A stretch of 24,998 nt of DNA from positions 1 to 24,998 of IMG/VR virus record IMGVR_UViG_3300028025_000469; one strand, 5' to 3'. Within the stretch, counting starts at the first letter, position 1. Each line of letters begins with the position of its first letter. The notes beneath the pieces were generated by a model. That model made no database searches and was not told the DNA's origin. It saw nothing but the letters and a program-made list of their open reading frames with translations. Shown piece after piece: positions 1 through 8,677 of the stretch. Source of the stretch: a virus. The position numbers were made by a program, and so were the translations under genes.

Positions 1-1777
1 GTTCTGGATCATCCTTCATCAACCTATCAATGACCTTGGTCATGTCGGTCTTATCCATCATTTTAGAAGCTATAGCGCGTTCTTCTTTCTCGCGCTCTTT
101 CTTACCAGCCACGGCAGACAGACCTGCATTACCAATGTTCTCAAAGGCGTACTGAGATTTACCAGCCATCAAAGCTAGACCAAACTGCAGCCAATCATCG
201 TTGGTGAAACCTTTGGTTTTTGCAGATGCAGGAACAGCATCCTTAGCCTCGTCAACAATCTCTTTTTTATCTTTTTTGGTCAGATCTTTGATGTCATAGT
301 TGGCAGGATCACGAGGTGTTCTATCATCTTGAGTCGCAGTACTAGGCGTTCTGTAATTGGCAGGATCACGTTTTGTACGGTCATCAACCCGTGCTGCAGG
401 GTTAAGCTGCTGCTGTTGCTTCTCAGCTATTCTTGGGGCATCCATAATGGCAGCGCCAAAGGCTGCATCAGGATCCATAGCACCAAGCATTGGATTTTCA
501 TACAAAGCTTCTTTAAGCTGACTTCCTCCGGGAGAAGCCATAACGCCTTGCTGTGCCTTGCCTAAACCATAACCGATAGCACCAATTCCCTGCACCGCAG
601 GATTGGTTAATGCCAATTTTCCTAAATTTCCTAGACCGCTAATGGCTGCTCTTGGCCCAAATTTACCAGCCATTTCTCCGCTAGTAATCAAAGCTTGCCT
701 TCTGGCAGCTTCTTGAGCCAGTTTCTCTGCTGCGATTCTGTCTGTGGCTTGAGTTACTCCACCGCCAGAAGGGCCAGCAAGTCTTGGTAAGGCTGCGTTT
801 TTAGCAGCGCGTTCAGCCATAGCTGTTTCAGCGGCTGTTCCTTGGGTTACCCTAGCTGCATCTGCAATTTTAATTTTGTCTTGCAGTGCGTTGTATGCTG
901 CTTTGGCAGGGTAATAACCCAAACCAGTGGCGGCTGTTGCCGCTATCTCTTTGTTGATTAAATCTTCAGAGCCGTCAGCTTGAGCAGCTTGTTTTGCAGG
1001 GGGTTGGTCTACTGGCAAAGCTTCAGCCTGCGCTGTAGAGCCGGGAGCAAGTTTAAACGCAAACTTCTGGAGCTTCTTCAGGTAGCCTTGAGCTTCAGTC
1101 GGTAAAGCAGAGGCGTTTAACTCGCCCTTGTTTGCACGTAGATGCTTGTTTAAGACTGTCTCACCTTGGTTGTAGGCTATTGCAATCTTAGACGGGTCAC
1201 CAGCGTACTTCTTGTTTAAATCAGCCATAAACGCAATGGAAGCGTCGATGTTTTTGTATGGATCTTTGCGGTCTTCTGGGTTTACACCGTAGGCTTTACC
1301 GGTGGCTTTGGTAAGTTGACCGATACCCTGTGGCCCTGTTGGAGATTGAGCGTCAGCCCTGTAACCGGACTCAATGTTAAAGATAGAGTCAACTAGCACT
1401 GGGTCTACGCCATTTTCTTTGGCTTTTGCCAAGGCGTATTCACGGTAATCGGCTTTTGCGTTGCGACCTTCGTTGCTGTAAACATCACCACCATCATCAA
1501 AGGCGACAATGCCTCCAGAGGCTAAGTTCATGCTCATTGGCAAGGCAGCAATACCTACATCTTCTGGTAACTCTTCCATTGCAGAAAGCTGTTGATCAGC
1601 CACTGTAGGCTGTTGTTCCTCTGGGCGAGGTGCAGACCGAAGATCTTTCCTGCGGACAGACTCAGAGATTGCCAGTGAGAACGTGTAAGGATCCTGCTTA
1701 TGCATTTCTGCAAAATTCTTTAACTCCCCATCGGGGAGCATGGATAGCTTACGTGTGATTTGAGTTACATTGATCAT
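1..1777 (-). CDS. Ejection/internal virion protein with lytic transglycosylase (SLT) domain, C-terminus cut by window edge
   Basis: An open frame runs from ATG at 1777 to the left edge, giving 592 residues without a stop. Residues about 105-210 read as a Slt/goose-type lysozyme fold: catalytic Glu in NIESGYR (E136), the motif SPTGPQGIGQL (145-155), and AIAYNQG (199-205). Such domains cleave the peptidoglycan glycan strand. In podoviruses they usually sit in virion proteins ejected into the envelope to open a path for DNA. Ahead of it is a GGIVAF motif (88-93). The rest is Ala-rich and probably helical, with a short internal repeat around DDRT-x-RDPANY (465-475 and 484-494) and a KER-rich tail (559-570). 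It starts three bases after the upstream Gln-rich gene stops, consistent with co-expressed ejection proteins. Domain call strong; role in the particle inferred. Confidence 0.85.
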   Translation of the reverse strand, partial: MINVTQITRKLSMLPDGELKNFAEMHKQDPYTFSLAISESVRRKDLRSAPRPEEQQPTVADQQLSAMEELPEDVGIAALPMSMNLASGGIVAFDDGGDVYSNEGRNAKADYREYALAKAKENGVDPVLVDSIFNIESGYRADAQSPTGPQGIGQLTKATGKAYGVNPEDRKDPYKNIDASIAFMADLNKKYAGDPSKIAIAYNQGETVLNKHLRANKGELNASALPTEAQGYLKKLQKFAFKLAPGSTAQAEALPVDQPPAKQAAQADGSEDLINKEIAATAATGLGYYPAKAAYNALQDKIKIADAARVTQGTAAETAMAERAAKNAALPRLAGPSGGGVTQATDRIAAEKLAQEAARRQALITSGEMAGKFGPRAAISGLGNLGKLALTNPAVQGIGAIGYGLGKAQQGVMASPGGSQLKEALYENPMLGAMDPDAAFGAAIMDAPRIAEKQQQQLNPAARVDDRTKRDPANYRTPSTATQDDRTPRDPANYDIKDLTKKDKKEIVDEAKDAVPASAKTKGFTNDDWLQFGLALMAGKSQYAFENIGNAGLSAVAGKKEREKEERAIASKMMDKTDMTKVIDRLMKDDPE

Positions 1778-1780
1778 AGT

Positions 1781-2683
1781 TTACATTCTGCTTATAGCAA
1801 GATCCGCAAGACCAGCACGAACTTGTCCGCCCTGTTTAAACAGACCAGCGGACTTGGCAGCAATGCCTGCACCAGCAACTTGGGTCAGCATTGAGGGAGG
1901 AGCTTGGTACATGGTAGATCCAAGCTGTGAGGTTGGTAAACCACGAACAATGTCAGACATAAAGCCGATTTGCTTGTATGGGTAGTTTTGCTCTGCGTTG
2001 TAGTTTTGAGTTCCAACGTTAAGCAGATTTTGAACCTGTTGCTGCTGCTGAGTTCCTAGTGCGTTCTGCAGGTTTAAGTTGCCTGTGGTTTGACCGTACA
2101 GGTTTTGACCTTGAGAACCTAACGCAGCGTAACCCTGCAAACCACGGCTTGTGTCTGCGTTAAACTGATTCTGGGCATTGGTGTAAGCATTCTGTAAGCC
2201 AGCAGCTTGGATATCACCTTGCTGCAAAGCTAAATTACGCTCACGTTCTGCTCGCATGATTGCATCACGAGAGCCACCAAAAGCGCCAGACTGTGCTGCT
2301 TGGGCTTGCTGTTGGGTTCCTTGAATGGCTGACATCCTTGCAGCATCACGTTGTTGGTTCTGAATCACGCTTTGGATATACGGACTCATGTATTGATCAG
2401 CTTGCTGCTGACCAAACTGTTGACCGGAGAGATTCTTTAAACCTTGCGCCGCAGCTAAAGAGTTAGGGTCTTGCCCCATTCCACCTGCTTGTGTAAACGC
2501 TTGCTTCTGAAGATCGGTAAAGCCTGCAACCTGATCTCCTGAAAGGCCCTGTGACTTAGCCCAGTCTGCGTAGCTTTGGTACGGGGTAGATACGGCTTGC
2601 TGCGCTGTACCAAGCAGAGTCTCTGCGTAAGGAGCAATTTGAGGGGCAAAGCCCGTTTGATACTGTACTGTTTGATCTGCCAT
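1781..2683 (-). CDS. Gln-rich internal virion / ejection-like protein
   Basis: This 300-residue protein is rich in Gln, Ala and Asn. It has a long, probably helical central part with conserved-looking stretches: YMSPYIQSVIQNQQRD (about 98-113) and GAFGGSRDAIMRAE (about 133-146). I recall this arrangement as a recurrent virion protein in uncultured podovirus-like phages, often next to tail hub or ejection proteins, but I know no experimentally assigned function. It has no signal peptide or clear membrane segment. The C-terminus carries FKQGGQVR and GLADLAISRM. The G-G-x-V piece recurs in neighbouring proteins. ATG at 2683 follows TAAGGA, in which the stop codon of the previous gene overlaps the ribosome binding site. 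Its place before the transglycosylase gene suggests they act together in ejection. Confidence 0.7.
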   Translation of the reverse strand: MADQTVQYQTGFAPQIAPYAETLLGTAQQAVSTPYQSYADWAKSQGLSGDQVAGFTDLQKQAFTQAGGMGQDPNSLAAAQGLKNLSGQQFGQQQADQYMSPYIQSVIQNQQRDAARMSAIQGTQQQAQAAQSGAFGGSRDAIMRAERERNLALQQGDIQAAGLQNAYTNAQNQFNADTSRGLQGYAALGSQGQNLYGQTTGNLNLQNALGTQQQQQVQNLLNVGTQNYNAEQNYPYKQIGFMSDIVRGLPTSQLGSTMYQAPPSMLTQVAGAGIAAKSAGLFKQGGQVRAGLADLAISRM

Positions 2684-2692
2684 GATTATTCC

Positions 2693-5170
2693 TTATGCTG
2701 GTAAATGTTTTACAGCTTTTGAATCTACGGCAATCTTTCCTTTGCCAATAGACTTTTTACGTCCCGCTTGAATGCGATCCATCATTTTATAAAGTGCCTT
2801 TGCTCCTGCATCTGTCGAGCCATTACCTAGTTCAGATACGATACGTGCAGGAATTACAAACTCATTATTGGCTAAACGTGCTGGCTGGTTGCGTCCAATT
2901 CTAGCTGGGATGCTGTCCGACACACCGTCTCCGGGGCCTTTGAGTAGCTGACCGCCATCAGAGTAGCCGCCAAGAGAACCTAAGCCGCCGCCAGCCAAGG
3001 CAGCTATACCGCCGTCAGCATAGACCTGTGCAGGGTGGAAGTTGAACTTGCCGTTCTTGTAGAAGTTTGATGGTCTAACACTACCGCCACGGGCAAACTT
3101 GTTATGCGAAACAAGGCCATCAGATATGTAGGTGTGCGCTTGGTCGATAGTCAGTTTGACTACATCCCCAGTGCCGATTTGCTCTAGTGAAGCAACAACT
3201 TTGAAACCTTCTGCGTTTACGTTTGGCGCAGTCTCAATAGCGTCGCCTTCTTTTAAGGCATCTACGCGCTTCCATTCCCGGTCAACAAGCAAAAACTTGT
3301 GGGAAAGGGATGTAGTGATTTCGCTGCCATCGGTAAACTTAACGATGCTCTTAGGCTGCTGGATTGTTTCTGCGTAAACAACTTCAAAGTCGCCATACTC
3401 AAAGGTGTCCTCGTGGAGCGTGTGTACAACATCACCGACCTTTAATGAGCCAGCCTGAACTTCAGAACCGTCAGCTAAAAGCACATGTGTTTTGGGGTCT
3501 ACGCAATCGCCGTCACCACCATAACCACCATAACCACCACCTTCGCCAACATCTCCACCAGCGGGACTTTGACCGGAATTACCGCCTGTTGGACTAAGAC
3601 TTCCGTCAGGATTTGATGAATAAGACTGACCGCCAGCCGCTATTGCGTTTGCTGTTGCTTGTGCATTTGCAGCATCTGTCATCGCTTGGTTTGCAGCAGC
3701 TTGGGCACTCGCTGCGGCTCCGGCTTGCTGCCCTTGTGCTGTTGCTGCATCTATACTCATTGGGTTACCAATTGAACCTGCACCTGTTTGTCCGGTAACT
3801 CCATAGCCTCCCGAACCTACGGGAGTTCCGTAGCCAGCACCGCCAAAGGTTGCTGGAGAGCTTGGGGGAGCGCCGAACATTTTCCCTGACGTATAGCCAT
3901 TCAGTGCTGCTTGCTGGGCCGCTGCTGATGCTGCACTAGCGTTTGCTACTGCTTGTGGGTTCATAGCTTGAGCTACTTGTTGTGCAATAAGCCCGCCGGG
4001 TAGTGCGCCACCTAATATATTTCCGTAAGTATCAACCAAGCCATACATTAAACCACCACTCATTGGACTAGAAAGAGGGCTTGAAGGCGCGGAATATCCG
4101 TCTCCTGTTTGTTCTCCGCGATCACCTCCTCCACCCCGATTAGCCGCAGCAAGGCGTTCTTGGTTAGCTTTATCTAGCGCAGAAATCCCAGAATCTGCAT
4201 CCGGAACCCAAATATAGCTGTTTGTAAGAGCATCAAGTATGTATTTCCCACCTTTACGAGTTCCGTAATCCGACGGCATTTCTGGGCCCTTTGTTGTTTT
4301 TTCTGTAAACGTCATTGGATTGGTTGATCCGGGTTTACCCATGAGGTAATCAAATGCTTTTTGTGAGTCTGAAACGGCTCCACCTTCAGCCATACCACGC
4401 GCAGGAACGCCGCCGTATGTTCCAACGGAACGACCTCCCCACTCTGATGTAGGAGTTGCGCTTTCCTGATATATCCGCCCGGTAACAGGATCACGCTTCA
4501 TTGTGCGGATATATCCCGGAGAAGGGTTTGCCTCTGGCCCAGAATCTTTATTGCCAAATGAGTCCATTAAAATTGGCGCTGCAAGCATTGCAAGACTCAT
4601 CTTGTTGTCTTTAAGGAAGTCCATAGGTGCTTTTGCTGCTGCGCTAAAACCTGTGCCAATATCAGGCTTGGATGCGGCTTGAATAGCTGCAACACGCTCT
4701 GTATCTGTCAGGTTTGGCATACTTGTGTCGTATTCTGCGTTTACTGCCCTAGCGTTTACACCAGCACCCATGTTTCCTAAGCTTTGGCTCAATCCTGCTC
4801 CGCCATAAGCACCCATACCAGCCATAATGCCCTTCTCAAGGCTACCAGAGGCCAAACCAGAGATTCCACCAACAGCAAGTGCTGAACCTACTTGGCTTGC
4901 TGCAGCACCCTCAAGACCAAACATACCACCTAACGCCTCACCAGCGCCGGGGAGGAAAGCATCAAGTGCGAATCCTGCGACTGCAGGTAGGATGTTTTCT
5001 AAGAAGCCTGCTTCAGGCAACCCTGTTTCAGGGTTAATGGTTAATGATCCGCCATGCGCCATAGCAAGAGCCTGAAGTCCTTGCACCTCTTTGGGTGACA
5101 TATGTACAAGCGTCCGGTCTGGGCCACGGCCTTGCGCCGCCATTTGGGTTGCTAGATTCTGTAGGCTCAT
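2693..5170 (-). CDS. Large Gly/Ala-rich virion protein with internal intein-like Hint domain
   Basis: The protein has 825 residues. The N-terminal part (about 55-135) is Gly/Ala-rich and hydrophobic, with alternating small residues that could be membrane-active. Residues 345-555 are low-complexity Gly/Ser/Ala/Gln. Residues 556-690 form a Hint (mini-intein) domain, listed separately. The C-terminal part (691-825) has several G-G-x-hydrophobic motifs (ARGGSV, YADGGIA, YSDGGQL) and a well-ordered block beginning GPGDGVSDSIPA (745-756) and including FVIPARIVSELGNGST (771-786) and KMMDRI. I recall that block as recurrent in phage structural proteins of unknown function. If the Hint domain is active, the product would be cleaved or spliced at residue 556 and/or 690. 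The position between gp10-like and ejection-like genes suggests a tail-tip or ejected protein. ATG at 5170 overlaps the previous stop as ATGA. Confidence 0.75.
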   Translation of the reverse strand: MSLQNLATQMAAQGRGPDRTLVHMSPKEVQGLQALAMAHGGSLTINPETGLPEAGFLENILPAVAGFALDAFLPGAGEALGGMFGLEGAAASQVGSALAVGGISGLASGSLEKGIMAGMGAYGGAGLSQSLGNMGAGVNARAVNAEYDTSMPNLTDTERVAAIQAASKPDIGTGFSAAAKAPMDFLKDNKMSLAMLAAPILMDSFGNKDSGPEANPSPGYIRTMKRDPVTGRIYQESATPTSEWGGRSVGTYGGVPARGMAEGGAVSDSQKAFDYLMGKPGSTNPMTFTEKTTKGPEMPSDYGTRKGGKYILDALTNSYIWVPDADSGISALDKANQERLAAANRGGGGDRGEQTGDGYSAPSSPLSSPMSGGLMYGLVDTYGNILGGALPGGLIAQQVAQAMNPQAVANASAASAAAQQAALNGYTSGKMFGAPPSSPATFGGAGYGTPVGSGGYGVTGQTGAGSIGNPMSIDAATAQGQQAGAAASAQAAANQAMTDAANAQATANAIAAGGQSYSSNPDGSLSPTGGNSGQSPAGGDVGEGGGYGGYGGDGDCVDPKTHVLLADGSEVQAGSLKVGDVVHTLHEDTFEYGDFEVVYAETIQQPKSIVKFTDGSEITTSLSHKFLLVDREWKRVDALKEGDAIETAPNVNAEGFKVVASLEQIGTGDVVKLTIDQAHTYISDGLVSHNKFARGGSVRPSNFYKNGKFNFHPAQVYADGGIAALAGGGLGSLGGYSDGGQLLKGPGDGVSDSIPARIGRNQPARLANNEFVIPARIVSELGNGSTDAGAKALYKMMDRIQAGRKKSIGKGKIAVDSKAVKHLPA
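3101..3505 (-). other. Mini-intein / bacterial-intein-like (Hint) domain inside the 825-residue protein
   Basis: The domain is 135 residues (556-690 of the host protein). It starts with Cys (C556, CVDPKTHVLLADG, block A), followed by LKVGDVV. Block B is SLSHKFLL with His624. The C-terminal blocks are HTYISDGLVSHN, ending His689-Asn690. These are the residues used for the N-S acyl shift and Asn cyclisation in Hint domains. It has no homing endonuclease insert. The next residue is Lys691, not the Cys, Ser or Thr needed for canonical splicing, so cleavage at one or both ends is more likely than standard ligation. The preceding residues are a flexible Gly/Tyr/Asp linker. Recognition is from motif order and spacing; activity is inferred. 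Confidence 0.87.
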
Positions 5171-5466
5171 ACTTTTACTTTCAGCACGTTACTGGCGGTT
5201 GTATCGTAGTAGACATCGCCTACACGAAGGTTAGCTAAATCTGCCTCAGTTGGCAAGCTCGGAGTGGCTGTTCCGGGGACAGGGGGTGCGCTCAATGCCG
5301 CAATTATATTGGCTCCGTTGCGTTGTGTGGAGATATTGATTGGGCTGTTATTGTCCAATTGGTTGAAATACAACCGCAGCAGGTTGGTTAGTTGGTCTTG
5401 GTAAACCCGGTCGTATTGGTCTGGTGCACTGGGCAATCTAGGAGCAATTACGTTTTTCTGTGCCAT
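5167..5466 (-). CDS. Small conserved phage protein of unknown function
   Basis: This 99-residue soluble protein sits between the gp10-like gene and the Hint-domain gene, overlapping both (TAATG at its start, ATGA at its end). The N-terminal half looks helical (YDRVYQDQLTNLLRLYFNQLD). The C-terminal half is Pro/Ala-rich and ends in a short beta-like segment containing LRVGDVYYDTTASNVLKVKV, which resembles the small beta-strand repeats found in fibre or capsid decoration proteins. No catalytic motif, membrane segment or signal peptide is seen. Tight coupling to virion genes supports a minor structural role, perhaps as a trimeric accessory to the tail hub, but that is inference. Confidence 0.65.
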   Translation of the reverse strand: MAQKNVIAPRLPSAPDQYDRVYQDQLTNLLRLYFNQLDNNSPINISTQRNGANIIAALSAPPVPGTATPSLPTEADLANLRVGDVYYDTTASNVLKVKV

Positions 5467-7823
5467 TAACCACCCCTGCGACCGTCAGGCCGTACATCAA
5501 TACGTGGCGCACCTAACTGCCACTGGGTACCTAGCGTATTTGAAGTAATCCGCATAGACATCTGCCGACCACGAACCCGGATATTGACTTGCCCAGTAAA
5601 GGTGTCTAGGTCAATTGGGTATGTTTGCGTAGCTGTTACCGGCAATGAGGCTGTAGAGCTTGTACCACCGATTGACAGAGGGTTGTTATACCCAGAACCA
5701 GAGTTCTGCAACGGTAAAAGCTGCATAGTCAGGCTAGGTGTTGTTCCATCTGTAGAGCCACGGAAGGTTAAGTCAGGCAGCATACGCCATACAAACGCCA
5801 TGTTGTGCCCGTCACCAATGTCAAACTGAGATGTTGTGATACTAGTAACAATAGGTACAAGCGTAGCTAAAGTGCCGTCGTCTACACCACTCTCGTGATA
5901 GACCAAATTATTTACATAAGTAGCCGCAACAGGGTAATTCCGCAAAGACGAATCTAACCACGCAGTACGAGCCATACTACCGTAGTACCAAATATCTTCG
6001 CCATAGTTGTACACCACATAGCGGTCAATCGTTGTGCTATTTTCCGTGCAATAGAACCACCAGACTTCATTGAAGCCTTCATTGGTACTGGAAAATATTT
6101 GAGAGAACTGTGTACGGTTAATGTCGTCGTATACAAAGCGCAATAAGTCGCAGCGCAGTGTTTGCACCCGACCGTCATACTTGTAGAACTTATCTTGCCC
6201 CATCCAATACGCAGTGCCGTTGGTGTACGTTGCGGCGTTAAGGCCCACAATAGAGATGTTATCGCTTAGTAGTTGAGAACCCCAAACATAGGGTGGCCCA
6301 AGATACTGCAAGGAATATAGTGCTGAGTCAGTAAACACCAAAATCTCTTGGCGGGCTTGCAGTGCTGTCTGAATAGCAGAACCATGCGACAGGCGCAGGC
6401 TACCAGATTGGTTTGTAATTGCAGGTGTCCAGTTGGTAACGCTCTCTTGGTCAGACCAGCGAATCAGCATGGGGTCGTACACTGTGCTAAGGTAGTCGGT
6501 AGCACCAAAACAGAATGTAAACCGGCTGGCATCTGACACCAAAATTGAGTTTTGGAAGTCTGGAACGTCGCTAGCCCCAGCCAAAGATGACACAAGTACA
6601 GCACGGGGGGAAAGCGTTTGAACCCCCGACCCAGCGGAAGTGGTGTTTATAAAAGTCCCTGCCACATAATTTGCATACGTAGTGGACAGCTTGTAAGTAG
6701 TATCTGTAACGTATGTAACGTAATACACAGTAAACGGCACAAGGGGTAACGGCAACGCCCCTGTGGTCTCAAACATTATCACGGTACCACTTGGTAGGGG
6801 TGTAGTTGTATTGCTAGTTAAAGTAACAACCGCAGGGGTTGCATTAGAGATTGTTACCGTGGTGGGAAACAATACAGTCGGCGCTGTAGTGGCGTTCCAG
6901 TAGTACAAATGCCCCAGTTTTGGGCCAAGTATGAGGTTTTCACCAAAGTTATATTGGCTCCATACATTAAGGGTAGCCCGTGCATCGTATCCTAATCCGC
7001 CCCAGTTTCCACTACTCCATGAATTAGCGCTCCAACCAGCAGCGCTGGTAGAAATAGCCGAGCCGATGTGTAGTATGTACGCTGCATAGACTACGGAACC
7101 ACCCCCTGAACCAGAGGCGTTTGCCACGGTGGTAGCAGTTACTTGGTATGAGCTTGCTACTGGAGTAGCTGTAATAGTGGTAGAGGCGACAGTTTGTGAG
7201 GCGCTAACTGTATAAGTACCAGTTCCTCCGGTTCCTGTACCAAAGGCAGTAATCTTAGTGCCTGCGGTAACTCCTGTGCCAGTAAGCACATGCCCAACAG
7301 CTAAAGCACCACCAGAAAACGCCGTAACGGTTAGGGTAAACCCGGAGATACTCCCCGTGGTAGTTACAGTTGACAGCACTGTGGCTTCGTATTCTCCGTT
7401 AAGAGTTACGTTATTAACTGCTGTAGCCCCTGAAAAAATAACAAAATCGCCTGTTAGGGGTATGTAAGAAGCAGATACTACCGTAACCGAAGACGACCCG
7501 TTAATCGTTGTAAACGGGCTAGGTGAAAGTAGGTAGGTGCCTGATATTGGTGTAATGTCGGCGTATTGACCTGTCTGCTCAATGTAGAACTTTTTATCTG
7601 TGCCTACGCCTACAAGGTTTGCACCGGCTGTAGTAACCCAATTCCACAAAGATCGGCAGAGACCTATAAACGTATTAGCTGAAAGACGAGTCCACCCACC
7701 AATTTTCTCCGGTGTGCCCTGACGAAAACGAACCATCTCAGATTCATAATAGCCACCTTCGTTGGTGTAACGAGTGTTCTCGCGGTTAACACCGGGCTTT
7801 AGGACAACTTTTTGTAAGGGCAT
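5466..7823 (-). CDS. P22 gp10-like tail/packaged-DNA stabilisation protein
   Basis: This 785-residue beta-rich protein has an N-terminus ([20 protein letters not shown], then [18 protein letters not shown]) that I recognise as typical of the phage stabilisation family related to P22 gp10, which forms part of the tail hub below the portal and keeps packaged DNA in. The later parts, such as [17 protein letters not shown] and [17 protein letters not shown], fit the beta-propeller-like body of these proteins. An extra module at residues about 158-220 is almost the same as two copies in the tail fibre at 9942-11402. The C-terminus ends in an [12 protein letters not shown] tail. ATG at 7823 lies 18 bases after the endolysin stop. 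Family assignment is good; the exact position in the particle is inferred. Confidence 0.82.
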   Translation of the reverse strand: MPLQKVVLKPGVNRENTRYTNEGGYYESEMVRFRQGTPEKIGGWTRLSANTFIGLCRSLWNWVTTAGANLVGVGTDKKFYIEQTGQYADITPISGTYLLSPSPFTTINGSSSVTVVSASYIPLTGDFVIFSGATAVNNVTLNGEYEATVLSTVTTTGSISGFTLTVTAFSGGALAVGHVLTGTGVTAGTKITAFGTGTGGTGTYTVSASQTVASTTITATPVASSYQVTATTVANASGSGGGSVVYAAYILHIGSAISTSAAGWSANSWSSGNWGGLGYDARATLNVWSQYNFGENLILGPKLGHLYYWNATTAPTVLFPTTVTISNATPAVVTLTSNTTTPLPSGTVIMFETTGALPLPLVPFTVYYVTYVTDTTYKLSTTYANYVAGTFINTTSAGSGVQTLSPRAVLVSSLAGASDVPDFQNSILVSDASRFTFCFGATDYLSTVYDPMLIRWSDQESVTNWTPAITNQSGSLRLSHGSAIQTALQARQEILVFTDSALYSLQYLGPPYVWGSQLLSDNISIVGLNAATYTNGTAYWMGQDKFYKYDGRVQTLRCDLLRFVYDDINRTQFSQIFSSTNEGFNEVWWFYCTENSTTIDRYVVYNYGEDIWYYGSMARTAWLDSSLRNYPVAATYVNNLVYHESGVDDGTLATLVPIVTSITTSQFDIGDGHNMAFVWRMLPDLTFRGSTDGTTPSLTMQLLPLQNSGSGYNNPLSIGGTSSTASLPVTATQTYPIDLDTFTGQVNIRVRGRQMSMRITSNTLGTQWQLGAPRIDVRPDGRRGG
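7164..7352 (-). repeat. Inserted beta module shared with the tail fibre at 9942-11402
   Basis: Residues about 158-220 of the gp10-like protein contain [13 protein letters not shown] followed by [16 protein letters not shown]. The fibre protein at 9942-11402 holds two closely similar copies (about 10644-10835 and 10278-10469). The protein sequence is conserved although many third codon positions differ, so this is a functional protein module under selection rather than a recent DNA copy. Its function is unknown; Gly/Thr-rich beta structure suggests a surface-exposed decoration domain. Confidence 0.8.
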
Positions 7824-7841
7824 AGCTCATTTTCCCACGAA

Positions 7842-8270
7842 TCAGACAAAAGGTCGAGTACCTGATTTGTCAATGATAAGCGCATTCCCTCTGGGTTTAG
7901 CGGTTTCGGTGTTTGGGATGCTGATGTGCGTCCAACGGTCAAACTCACGGATGATCTGGTCATAGGGTAAACCCGCAGCAATTACCGCACGGACTACCTC
8001 ATCAGGGGTCATGCCGGGTACTCGTAGGTCAGCAGCGCAACCGTGACGGTGCTGGCTGGAGTCTTTGCTTCCCACTGCATCGTTGACCTGTTTACACCGA
8101 AAGGCGCTGTTAATCATTACAGGCTTGCCGCCAATGGCCTCTTTGACCTGCTCCAGTAGTTGCGCCAAGCGTTGCAGGTTGCTTATTTCTTCCTGTGTCG
8201 GGCTGTTGTCAAACTCACGATGGTCTGTGACAGTTAACTCGGCAAGGGTAAAGTGGGGTGAGAGGTTCAT
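7842..8270 (-). CDS. M15-family peptidase endolysin
   Basis: This 142-residue protein has the zinc peptidase signature S-x-H-x-x-G-x-A-x-D as SQHRHGCAAD (72-81; ligands H74 and D81), and E-F-D-R-W-T-H at 109-115, giving the catalytic Glu109 and third ligand His115. These match the M15 family (D-Ala-D-Ala carboxypeptidase / L-Ala-D-Glu endopeptidase), used by many phages of Gram-negative hosts as compact single-domain endolysins cutting the peptide stem. It has no signal peptide, so release would depend on the holin encoded just upstream, with which it overlaps by four bases (ATGA). Length is normal for the family. No cell-wall binding domain is seen. Confidence 0.92.
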   Translation of the reverse strand: MNLSPHFTLAELTVTDHREFDNSPTQEEISNLQRLAQLLEQVKEAIGGKPVMINSAFRCKQVNDAVGSKDSSQHRHGCAADLRVPGMTPDEVVRAVIAAGLPYDQIIREFDRWTHISIPNTETAKPRGNALIIDKSGTRPFV

Positions 8271-8677
8271 TTTTTACCTTTCATATCGGCTAATTTCTCA
8301 AGCGTTCTGCCACCAAAATACGCGCCCATCACAAGCATTCCCCACTGCCCAAGCAGCGTAACGTAAGACTCGGAAATCTTGAAGCCAAATCCGTCCAAAA
8401 TAGCCAGCGTAAGGTACGCTGTCAGGATATATACCAAGGTCATTGGGCGCACATTTTTAGACAGCCACGAATCTGAGGACATATCCGCAGTCCAGCGGTC
8501 TGTGGTGTTTTGCTGCTCGGCTTTAAATAGTTCTGCCTCGTTTGCCATTTCAGCCAGTTTGCCGTTTTGGGCAAGGGTGGCGAGTTCAAGCTGCGCCCGT
8601 GCCTTAGCTTCAGGGTCGGGGATAAGTTTGTCGATGATTTTGCCGCCTACTTGCAGCAGTCCTGAAATGTCGAACAT
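8267..8677 (-). CDS. Holin of the 3TM (GTA/phage) type
   Basis: The protein has 136 residues. It begins with an amphipathic helix and the block KLIPDPEAKARAQLEL (18-33), a long charged helix (34-60), then SWLSKNVRPMTL (70-81), then hydrophobic segments at about 79-96 and 104-122 and a basic tail. This arrangement is typical of the Holin_3TMs family described from gene transfer agents and phages, whose members permeabilise the inner membrane so that the endolysin can reach the wall. The gene overlaps the endolysin start and follows two other membrane-protein genes, forming a lysis block. TAATG couples it to the gene before. Confidence 0.88.
   Translation of the reverse strand: MFDISGLLQVGGKIIDKLIPDPEAKARAQLELATLAQNGKLAEMANEAELFKAEQQNTTDRWTADMSSDSWLSKNVRPMTLVYILTAYLTLAILDGFGFKISESYVTLLGQWGMLVMGAYFGGRTLEKLADMKGKK

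Noticed and set aside
1426-1608. Plus-strand short frame with a His run
   Set aside because: Antisense to the transglycosylase gene; composition is that of a shadow frame, and the minus-strand frame is continuous and carries catalytic motifs.
3132-3377. 81-codon plus-strand frame opposite the Hint domain
   Set aside because: Could have been a homing endonuclease remnant, but it shows no LAGLIDADG or HNH features and is antisense to a well-supported coding domain.
5954-6250. 98-codon minus-strand frame inside the gp10-like gene
   Set aside because: It is in another frame of a clear coding sequence; the product is His/Thr-rich with no protein-like pattern.
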